From G963668345 sp965206025 (lineage in GTDB: Bacteria > Acidobacteriota > Terriglobia > Bryobacterales > UBA6623), in contig CBDBIU010000003.1 of NCBI GenBank assembly GCA_965206025.1, forward strand, positions 496,001 through 560,000: a stretch of 64,000 nucleotides of DNA. Direction: 5' to 3'. Numbering within the stretch: the first letter of the stretch is position 1; each line of letters starts with the position of its first letter. This document shows, piece by piece, positions 17,729 to 25,421 of this stretch. The notes beneath the pieces were generated by a model. The model was not told where the DNA came from, made no database searches, and saw only the letters and a program-made list of their open reading frames with translations. A program made the translations under genes and the position numbers.

Positions 17729-18484
17729 TCAACTTCTGGTCGCGGTCGGAAACTCCACCTCTACGAGAAACAACCCCCTCGCCGGCACGGTCGGTCCTGC
17801 TTGGGAACGTTTCTTCGCCGCCAAGATGCGTTCGATGTCATCGGCCCCAAAGTTGCCCCGCCCGACTTCGAGCAGCGTACCAACGATGTTGCGCACCATG
17901 CGGTAGAGAAAACCGTCGCCGCGAACGCGATACCGCAAGAGATCGCCGTCCTTTTGGATCTCCGACGAGAAAATCGTCCGCACGGTTGACTCTTTCTCCT
18001 CACCACCGGCGGCGGCCAGCGAGCGAAAGTCGCGGGTCCCGGCAAATGCGTTTGCCGCTTTTGCCATCTCTTCCTCGTCGAGCGGATAGGGATGATGGTA
18101 GACGTAGCGACTCGAAAACGGCGGACAAATCTCACCGCGCCAAATCTGATACTCATAGGTTTTTGAGACGGTCCGGCGGCGAGGGTGAAAATCCGCGTCG
18201 GCCTCATCCGCCTCGAGCACGCGAATCGCGGGCGGGAGCAGGCGGTTCATCGCCTTGCGTAGATTGTCGGCGGGGATCTTGTTCTTCAGGTGAAAGGAAG
18301 CGACCTGCCCGAGGGCGTGGACACCGGCGTCTGTTCTTCCCGACCCGTGGACTTCCACCGCGCGGCCCTCGATCTCGGCAAGCGCCTCCTGAAGCATACC
18401 TTGTATCGTGCGCTGATTCGGCTGTACCTGCCAGCCGTGAAAGTCGGTGCCATCGTAGGCCAGCTTGATTCTGAAGTTTCGCAC
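17729..18484 (-). CDS. truA: tRNA pseudouridine synthase A
   Basis: 251 aa from GTG at 18484, giving the canonical opening RNFRIKLAYDGTDFHGWQ. A 31-residue upstream extension is open but unlike the family. The catalytic Asp is in GSGRTDAGVHA; KTYEYQIW and the late RGDGFLYRMVRNIVGTL are typical. The enzyme forms pseudouridine at positions 38-40 of tRNA anticodon arms. It lies 88 bp upstream of obgE in the same direction. Confidence 0.93.
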   Translation of the reverse strand: MRNFRIKLAYDGTDFHGWQVQPNQRTIQGMLQEALAEIEGRAVEVHGSGRTDAGVHALGQVASFHLKNKIPADNLRKAMNRLLPPAIRVLEADEADADFHPRRRTVSKTYEYQIWRGEICPPFSSRYVYHHPYPLDEEEMAKAANAFAGTRDFRSLAAAGGEEKESTVRTIFSSEIQKDGDLLRYRVRGDGFLYRMVRNIVGTLLEVGRGNFGADDIERILAAKKRSQAGPTVPARGLFLVEVEFPTATRS

Positions 18485-18628
18485 GCCGATCCGGCGCCCT
18501 TGCGGCTCTGCCTCTCTCACTCGATCAACGCCCCAAGCAGCCTTTCCCCGTGTTGGTTCGCGGCCGCCCTTTGTCAATCCGAACCGGTTACCATCGTCTT
18601 GTCTATTGCACGGCGCAAACCGCGTTTG

Positions 18629-18655
18629 TTGACGGGTTTCAGCCGATGCTAGGAT
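18629..18655 (+). promoter_or_regulatory. Possible promoter for the TolC-like gene
   Basis: TTGACG (18629-18634) and TAGGAT (18650-18655) are 15 bp apart, shorter than optimal. They sit in the 324-bp divergent region between truA and the TolC-like gene, about 150 bp before the chosen start. The rest of that region shows nothing recognisable. Confidence 0.3.
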
Positions 18656-18808
18656 AACAAAAGACTTCCACCACTAATGCCCGCACGTCGCCGGCGGGAC
18701 TTCCACCGACCACCTAGCCCAATTTTTTGCGTGGGAAACCGAAGGCACGGGCCAGCCGTAGATGTCGATGACGTTCCGGCTTCGGTGCCGTTACTTGGAG
18801 AACTGGGA

Positions 18809-20755
18809 ATGCATGTGAAAAACATACTTTCGCTCACCTTTGGCGTCCTGCTGCTGGTTCATGTTCCGCTTGCCGCGCAGACGCCCGCCGCGTCCGGTAT
18901 TGACTACAGCGCGGGGCCTGGTTTCCGCGATGCCTACAAGACACCGGAGGTGCCGGAGGCCGATATGGCCAATTCTCCCCGCCTGGATCAACTTCTCCGA
19001 GCGGGCAAACTCTATCTCTCGCTCAGCGACGCCATCGCGCTGGCGATCGAGAACAATCTTGACATCGCCTACGCCCGCTACGGGCCCCAGATCGCTGATA
19101 CTGACATCCTGCGGACGAAGTCGGGACAGCAGCTCCGCGGCGTGCAGACGCAGATCAGTACGCTCTCTACCGGTCAGTCGGCGGCCGGGGGAGGCGCGGC
19201 AGGCGGTGGCGACGTGACCGGCATCACGGGCCGGGCCGGCGGGGTCGGCGGCGGCGCGCAAGGCGTAGGCGACGCCTCGACATTCTTCGGATCCGCCGTT
19301 CCCTCGCTTGAGCCCACCTTGACGGGCGGAATTGACTGGGGCCACTTCAGCAATCCTCAGACGAGCAGTTTCGTCACCGGCACCAATACGTTTGTCTCCC
19401 AACGAAGCAACTCCAACATCGGAATTCAGAAAGGGTTTTTGACAGGCACCAACGTTTCGCTCGATTGGGCCAATGCCCTCAACGACACCAACTCCTTGCG
19501 CGCCAACTTCGATCCCTCCTTGCGCAGCAACCTCACGCTTCGTATCCGACAAAGCCTACTGCAGGGATTCGGACGTAGCGTTAACTCCCGCAACATTCGC
19601 ATCGCCAAGAATAACCGCGAGGTGTCGGATCTCGCTTTTAAGTCTCAGGTAATCGCGACGGTCACGCAGGTGCAGAATCTCTACTGGGATCTGGTCAGCT
19701 TTCGAGCCGAAGCGCGCAGTCGGGAAGAGGACCTGCGTCTGGCTCAGAAACTTTATGAAGACAACAAGCGGCGGGTTGAGATCGGAACTTTGGCGCCCAT
19801 TGAGATTGTCAGAGCCGAAGCGGAAGTAGCGTCGCGAGAGCAGGATTTGACGCTCGCCGTCACCCGCGTCCAGCTTCAGGAAACCACGATCAAGAACGCT
19901 GTCAGCAAAAACGGCCTGGCGAGCCCCTCCCTACTCGATGTCGAGATCGTCCCCACCGACCGCATCGAAGTGCCCGACAGGGAGGAGATTCGGCCCGTGC
20001 AGGACCTTATGGGCCTGGCTCTTCGGGTGCGGCCCGAGTTGATACAATCCCGCATTCAATTGAAGAACCAAGACATTTCCCTCAAAGGCGTCCGCAACGC
20101 CATGCTGCCCCAGGTAAGCGTATTCGCCGACTTGACGAATAACGCGTTAGCCGGCCGCCTGAACGAGGGTTTCGTGGGATTCCCGGGAATCGAGACCCTG
20201 GTATCGGACTTTTTTCTTGGGGGCCTCGGCACGAGTACATCTCAGATCTTCCGGCGAAACTTTCCCGACTACTCGATCGGCGTGCAAGTCAGCTTCCCTC
20301 TGAAGAACCGGCGCGCGCAGGCGGATATGACGGCTACGCTTCTGGAAAGACGGCAAGCCGACATCCGGCTTCGCCAGCAGGAAAACTCCATCCGCGCCGA
20401 GGTTCGCGACGCGCTGATCGGAGTGCAACAGGCGCGCGCGCGCTTTACGGCTGCTGAGAAAACCCGAATCCTTCAAGAGCGGACTCTTGACGCTGAGCAG
20501 AAAAAATTCAAGCTTGGGGCGTCAACCATCTTCTTTGTGGTCGAGGCGCAACGTGACTTGGCGCTAGCCCGCTCGGCGGAAATTGCCGCGCAAAACAATT
20601 ACATTAAGTCGAAGGTGGCGCTTGACCGCGCCACCGGCAAGACGCTGGGGGTTAACAATATCGCCATCGACGAAGCCTACGATGGCAGAGTTTCAAAATC
20701 CCCCGATCCCATTCCGCCTAACCCCGAGGCGGCGCGGCCCGCGCCGCGGGGCTAG
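18809..20755 (+). CDS. TolC-family outer-membrane efflux protein
   Basis: 648 aa from ATG at 18809, which begins a clear signal peptide (MHVKNILSLTFGVLLLVHVPLAAQ). The 44-residue upstream extension is Arg-rich and unlikely. Two OEP halves follow, with LSLSDAIALAIENNLDIAYARY at the start of the first and long coiled-coil stretches (VTQVQNLYWDLVSFRAEA; AEVRDALIGVQQARARF). A Gly/Ala-rich low-complexity insertion lies at about residues 125-160. Such trimeric channels work with inner-membrane pumps and adaptor proteins, but none is encoded nearby, so it may serve pumps elsewhere. Confidence 0.87.
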   Translation: MHVKNILSLTFGVLLLVHVPLAAQTPAASGIDYSAGPGFRDAYKTPEVPEADMANSPRLDQLLRAGKLYLSLSDAIALAIENNLDIAYARYGPQIADTDILRTKSGQQLRGVQTQISTLSTGQSAAGGGAAGGGDVTGITGRAGGVGGGAQGVGDASTFFGSAVPSLEPTLTGGIDWGHFSNPQTSSFVTGTNTFVSQRSNSNIGIQKGFLTGTNVSLDWANALNDTNSLRANFDPSLRSNLTLRIRQSLLQGFGRSVNSRNIRIAKNNREVSDLAFKSQVIATVTQVQNLYWDLVSFRAEARSREEDLRLAQKLYEDNKRRVEIGTLAPIEIVRAEAEVASREQDLTLAVTRVQLQETTIKNAVSKNGLASPSLLDVEIVPTDRIEVPDREEIRPVQDLMGLALRVRPELIQSRIQLKNQDISLKGVRNAMLPQVSVFADLTNNALAGRLNEGFVGFPGIETLVSDFFLGGLGTSTSQIFRRNFPDYSIGVQVSFPLKNRRAQADMTATLLERRQADIRLRQQENSIRAEVRDALIGVQQARARFTAAEKTRILQERTLDAEQKKFKLGASTIFFVVEAQRDLALARSAEIAAQNNYIKSKVALDRATGKTLGVNNIAIDEAYDGRVSKSPDPIPPNPEAARPAPRG

Positions 20756-20986
20756 CCCCAATACCCGTTAGTTAGGGCCGGTCGGCCCTTCACGGTCAGG
20801 TTACTGAACATAACCGCACAGAGCCGCGGGCGTCAGCCCGCGGGCCCGCACTCTGGCGCGCGAATCTGTACGGTGCTCGTCGCGGGGCCCGCACTCGATC
20901 GAGGCGAATCTGTAGGGTTCTTGCCTGCTGAGCCCGCGCCCTGACGGGCACGGCTCTTTCCTGTCTCACCGGCTGCGTCGTGTGGC
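20756..20986. other. Intergenic palindromes of the CCGCGGGC...GCCCGCGG type
   Basis: No gene seen. Contains the GC-rich palindromes CCGCGGGCGTCAGCCCGCGG (20825-20844) after ACAGAGC, and a GCCCGCGCCCTGACGGGC-like relative at 20932. Related CAGAGCCGCGGGC blocks recur at 45265-45295 and 45425-45455. Confidence 0.5.
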
Positions 20987-21162
20987 TAGCCCGGATTTCT
21001 CGCCACCTGACGGTCGAAGCACGCAATAGGCCCGCCATTACTGCGTTGCGCTTGCTCGCCGTGCTCAACGTACTGTTCGAGTACGCCTCCGCGCGCCGAG
21101 CGCCTTGTACTGACGGGCCTCTCACGCACTTCGCCTCGCCACGTGGTGAGAAATTCGGGCTA
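20987..21162. repeat. Family-1 inverted-end repeat, copy B (176 bp)
   Basis: Ends TAGCCCGGATTTCTCGCCAC and GTGGTGAGAAATTCGGGCTA are inverted with two mismatches. The interior has the full CGTACTGTTCGAGTACG palindrome region and the ACGGGCCTCTCACGCACTTC block. It belongs to the shorter subtype with copy C. Flanks C|TA and TA|A. Confidence 0.85.
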
Positions 21163-21335
21163 AGCGGCTTTCTCGACCCCTTGGACTCCTTACCCCAAAG
21201 CCCAACGCTCGCCCGGCCATCCTTGCCGGCTGCTCGGAAGGGCGTAGGGCGCGGAATCATCTAGCCCTCGGTCGGCTAACGAACCGTCCGCCAATTTAGA
21301 TTGCAGTCTTTTGCGGCCGATATGAGCGAGGGACG
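21163..21335. other. Leader region of the HD-GYP regulator gene
   Basis: No gene or clear promoter recognised. GAGGGACG (21327-21334) may be the ribosome-binding site. Confidence 0.3.
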
Positions 21336-22568
21336 ATGGAACCCGGCGAGGAAAAGACGATCGTCGTTGTGGACGATGAAGAGCCGATGCGCGACTACCT
21401 GCGCGAGGTGCTGACTCATGAGGGATACGATTGTAGGTGTTTTACGGGGAGCTTGGCGGCGCTGTCCTACATGGCGAGCAGTTCCGAGCGAACCGATCTG
21501 GTTCTCACGGACATCAACATGCCCGGCATGGGCGGCGTGGATCTTCTACGAACCGTGAAAACGGTGTCGCCCGAGCTGCCGGTCATTCTGATCTCCGATC
21601 TCTATGAGGTAGGGCTAGCCATCGAGGCCCTGAAGGGAGGGGCTGCCGATTACCTGCTCAAGCCGGCGCAACCTGAGGAGGTGGCCCGGTTGGTCGCCAG
21701 ACACCTCGAACCGGACCACGAAGGCCAGCGCGAAGCCATGCGCGGCGCCCTGCGCAAGTTTCTCTCTTTACGCGATCGCTATGACAAGCCCGGCGAGCAG
21801 GTTCAAGAAGTGTTCGACGTCCTCGGCTTCAAGCGCTATGAGACTTTGCAACATTCCAAACGCGTGGCGGCGTACGCGATCTTGCTCGGCGAAGTGAAGG
21901 ATCTGTCGACCGAGGATCTCGGACACCTGGAGTTGGGCGCGCTTCTCCACGACATCGGCAAAATCGCCATTCCGCACAACGTCCTGATGAAACCGGAGCC
22001 TCTCAGCGACGAGGAATGGGTCGTGATGAAGCTCCACCCACAAATTGGGTGGGAGCTACTGTCGGAGTTTCCCGAGCTGGGCGCGGAGGCCGAGATCGTC
22101 TACTCTCACCACGAGAGATTCGACGGCAAGGGATATCCGCGGCGGCTCAAAGGTCACGACATCCCGTTGAGCGCTCGGATTTTCAGCATCGTCGACACCC
22201 TGGACGCCATCACCTCCGACCGGCCCTATCGAAGCCGCCAGCCTCTGAAAGCGGCTCGAGCGGAGATCAAGAAACGGTCCGGATCACAGTTCGACCCTTC
22301 TACAGTTCGACCCTTCTTTGGTTGCGGCCATGGAAGAGCTGCCCGATGGCGCACTGTCGAAGGTCCGCCTCCATTACCCGGACATCGAGAACGCCCGGTA
22401 GACGGCCCCCCAACCCGCTCTTCTCCCCACCTGATGGCCGATATGAACGTGTCGGCGCTCTTTGTGCGAGCGCATGACCGCCTCGGCGGGGAACGAAAAG
22501 GCATCCGAGGGCGGCTCCGGTCGTGCTCGTCAGTGCGCCCGGCCTCTGTATGGGAGATCTCGCGATGA
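21336..22568 (+). CDS. Response regulator with HD-GYP phosphodiesterase domain, 3' end frameshifted
   Basis: Receiver domain at 9-125 (VVDDEE acidic pair, phospho-acceptor Asp in VLTDINMPGMGG, Lys in LLKPAQ). HD-GYP domain at about 160-345 with HDIGKIAIP and HHERFDGKGYP. It is predicted to hydrolyse c-di-GMP when phosphorylated. A perfect 16-bp tandem duplication (22286-22301 and 22302-22317) shifts the frame after QFDPS, so the present protein ends in about 75 unrelated residues. Deleting one unit restores SQFDPSLVAAMEELPDG and a stop at 22399-22401, a 349-aa protein of normal form. The HD-GYP core lies before the lesion and may still fold. Confidence 0.85.
   Translation: MEPGEEKTIVVVDDEEPMRDYLREVLTHEGYDCRCFTGSLAALSYMASSSERTDLVLTDINMPGMGGVDLLRTVKTVSPELPVILISDLYEVGLAIEALKGGAADYLLKPAQPEEVARLVARHLEPDHEGQREAMRGALRKFLSLRDRYDKPGEQVQEVFDVLGFKRYETLQHSKRVAAYAILLGEVKDLSTEDLGHLELGALLHDIGKIAIPHNVLMKPEPLSDEEWVVMKLHPQIGWELLSEFPELGAEAEIVYSHHERFDGKGYPRRLKGHDIPLSARIFSIVDTLDAITSDRPYRSRQPLKAARAEIKKRSGSQFDPSTVRPFFGCGHGRAARWRTVEGPPPLPGHRERPVDGPPTRSSPHLMADMNVSALFVRAHDRLGGERKGIRGRLRSCSSVRPASVWEISR
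22286..22317. repeat. 16-bp perfect tandem duplication
   Basis: ACAGTTCGACCCTTCT occurs twice in direct succession within the HD-GYP gene. 16 is not a multiple of 3, so it breaks the frame. Confidence 0.95.
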
Positions 22569-22710
22569 GCAGTCGGACTACTTCGGCCGAATCGGTCGAG
22601 CGCTAGCGGCGCCCCGGAAGCGGCGGTGTCAGGGTGACCGCGAATCTCGCACCACGAGGCCACTCTCGCCTCGGGGAGCAGTGCGCCAGCCCGGTCGCGG
22701 TTTGAAACGC

Positions 22711-24782
22711 ATGGCAGCCCTCCGCGCGCGGCTGGTCCCTAAGGCGGAGATCCGCCAAGCGGGCCGGTGTTTGCTGCTTGCGGTGGTCGGTCTGTGGGGT
22801 CTCGGGTGGCTTGCGCCGCCGGTCTCGGCCGGGAGCGCGTCGGGTGTAGAGAAGGTACCGAGCGATTTGACCGCGCTCAGCCTGGAGTAACTTTCGACGA
22901 TCAAGGTCACCTCCGTTTCCAAGAAAGAGCAAGACCTGGCAAAAGCCGCGGCGGCCATCTATGTCATCACGCAGGAAGACCTGCGCCGCTCCGGGGCGAC
23001 CAGCATTCCCGAGGCGCTGCGCATGGTTCCGGGCGTGCAGGTGGCGCAGATTGACGCCAACAAGTGGGCGGTCAGCGCACGGGGGTTCAACGGGCGCTTT
23101 GCCAACAAATTGCTCGTGCTGATCGACGGACGCAGCGTCTACACGCCCCTGTTTTCGGGGGTCTATTGGGATATGCACGATCTGATGCTCGAAGACATCG
23201 ATCGTATTGAGGTCATCCGCGGGCCCGGCGCCACGATGTGGGGATCGAACGCCGTCAACGGCGTCATCAACATCATCACCAAACACACGCGAGACACCCA
23301 GGGAGCCTTGCTCACCAGCGGGAGCGGCAATCAGGAACGGGGTTTCGGCGCCCTGCGCTACGGGGCCAAGATCGGCGAGAACCTTCACTACCGGGTCTAC
23401 ACCCGGTATTTCAACCGCGGCAACTTCGTGACCCCGGACGGTCTACCGGCTCAGGACGGCTGGCGGAATCTGGACAGCGGGTTTCGTCTCGACTGGCAAG
23501 GGGCCGATCGGGATTCGGTCTCCGTGCAGGGGTCCGTCTTCGACGGGCAGTCCGACCAGACCTTACGGCTGACTACTCTGCAACCTCCGTTTCAAAGGAG
23601 CGTTCACGAGCCGATTCGGCCCTCCGGGGGTCATCTGCTCGGTCGCTGGGACCATGGCTTTTCCGATACCTCCGACATGGCGCTCCAACTCTACTACGAC
23701 CGCTCCAAACGCGGAGACGCCGTGGGCTTAGAAACGCACGACACTTTCGACGTCGATTTCCAGCACCGTTGGGCCCTTGGCGCCAGACACGAATTGTTGT
23801 GGGGAAGCGGCTACCGCGGGACGACCGATCAGATCGAGGGCGCCTTCGACGTTTCCTTTAACTCCGCCAGCCGCGGCGTTCATCTCTTTAGCGCGTTCGT
23901 CCAGGATGAATGGGACCTGCTGGACGACCGCTTGACGGCCGTCGTGAGAGCGCGTCTGGAGAACAACAGCTACAGCGGTTTTGAGATTCAGCCCAACCTG
24001 CGGCTGCTTTGGTCTCCCCACGCTCGGCACACCGGTTGGGCCTCGATCGCCCGAGCCGTGCGATCCCCTTCGCGCTCCAACCGCGACATCCGCATCAACT
24101 TTGCCGCCTTTCCGCAAAGGGGGTCCACTACCCTGCTGTCGATCTTCGGCGACCCGGATTTCGAGTCTGAAAACCTGCTGGCCTACGAGATGGGATATCG
24201 CTTCCAGTCGAGCAAACGCTTTTCTCTCGCGTGGCGACGTTTTTCAACAGCTATGGGGATCTGGTCACCTCGGAACCGGACCTCCCGTTCTTCGAAGTCG
24301 ATCCGGCGCCGGCCCATTTGGTGATTCCCTTTCGATTTGGCAACCAGATGAGCGGAGAGACCTACGGCGTCGAAACGGCCGCCAACTTCCGCTTGACGGA
24401 CTACTGGAAATTAAGCGCCTCCCATTCTTGGCTGGAAATGCAGTTGCACCGTGATGCGTCAAGCGGCGACACGGGCGCCGAGGCCGCCGCGGGCGAAAGC
24501 CCGGCTCAGCAGTTCCAGGTCCGTTCCTATCTCAATCTTCCCTGGAAGCTGCAGCTTGATAGCTCGCTTTACTTTGTCGGCTCACTGCCGGAACTCGCGG
24601 TTCCCGGCTACACCCGGGTAGACACCCGCATCGGGTGGCGGCCCCACAGGCGTTTGGATCTGGATCTTGTCCTACAAAATCTACTAGACGATCGGCACTT
24701 GGAGTTCTTCGCGTTCAACCTCGGAATCCAGCCGACCGAAGTTCGGCGCAGCTTTTACGGAAAGATCACGTGGCGGTTCTGA
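22711..24782 (+). pseudogene. TonB-dependent receptor, broken by a stop codon and a -1 frameshift
   Basis: The signal-peptide part starts at 22711 (MAALRARLV, hydrophobic GRCLLLAVVGLWGLGW). It reaches the family motif DLTALSLE, and there an in-frame TAA (22888-22890) stands where Glu is expected (LSLEEL). The plug continues as VTSVSKKEQ, AIYVITQEDLRRSGATSIPE and MVPGVQVAQID, and a beta-barrel follows. At 24229/24230 one base is missing (ctcg-cgtggcgacg): the barrel continues in the next frame from VATFFNSYGDL to the terminal RRSFYGKITWRF. Without both lesions the product would be about 690 aa. Such receptors import chelates or vitamins, or act as sensors when next to YfiR and a kinase, as here. 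An internal restart near 23023 would lack signal and most of the plug. Confidence 0.85.
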
Positions 24783-24786
24783 GACC

Positions 24787-25407
24787 GTGCAGCGAAAAAA
24801 GGGTCAGCAACAGATGGCCAGGATGGTATCGGGGAGCGGTCGCGCCACCTCGCGGGCCGTCAAGCTGTTGGCCTGTGCCGTTTGGCTCGCCCTGCCCGCC
24901 TGGCAGCCTCTGAGCGGAGCCCTGCGGGCTGAGTCCAATCAGCTTGAATATCGCGTCAAGGCGGCCTTTCTCTATAACTTCGCGCGCTTTGTGGAGTGGC
25001 CGGGCCGGCCGGAAAACGGCCGTGAGGAAGCGATCGTGCTCGGCGTGCTCGGCAAGGATCCCTTTGGCGCCAGCCTCGATGACACCGTCCGCGGAAGGAC
25101 GATCAAGAAAAGGCCGTTAACCGTCCGGTGCTTCCGAAGCTTACAGGAACTCGAACCGTGCCACGTGCTGTTCATCAGCAGGTCGGAGAGCCGGCGCTTG
25201 GCGGAGATTCTTCGGGCGCTGGAATACCACAGCACCTTAACGGTGAGCGACATGGAGGGATTTCTTCGCAAGGGAGGAATGATTCACTTCGTGGTCGAAA
25301 AGGGGTCAGTTCGCTTTGACATCAATCTAGAACCCGCCGAGCGGGCCGAACTGGCGGTGAGTTCACAACTGTTGAAGGTGGCGCGAACAGTCAAGAACCG
25401 CCCTTGA
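24787..25407 (+). CDS. YfiR family periplasmic protein (DUF4154)
   Basis: 206 aa from GTG at 24787, or 197 aa from ATG at 24814. Hydrophobic signal region LLACAVWLALPAWQPLSG, then the YfiR domain: EYRVKAAFLYNFARFVEWP at its start, CHVLFISRSE in the middle and IHFVVEKGSVRFDINLEPAERAELAVSSQLLKVA (in pieces) at its end. In Pseudomonas YfiR represses the diguanylate cyclase YfiN through the periplasm. Here the likely partner is the CHASE-type sensor kinase 14 bp downstream. The frame is intact, unlike its neighbours. Confidence 0.87.
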   Translation: MQRKKGQQQMARMVSGSGRATSRAVKLLACAVWLALPAWQPLSGALRAESNQLEYRVKAAFLYNFARFVEWPGRPENGREEAIVLGVLGKDPFGASLDDTVRGRTIKKRPLTVRCFRSLQELEPCHVLFISRSESRRLAEILRALEYHSTLTVSDMEGFLRKGGMIHFVVEKGSVRFDINLEPAERAELAVSSQLLKVARTVKNRP

Positions 25408-25421
25408 CCGAGGAGTAAGAT

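Noticed and set aside
16960..18468. 502-codon plus-strand frame across obgE and truA
   Set aside because: Spans two certain minus-strand genes and their spacer; low-complexity Arg/Pro/Ser text.
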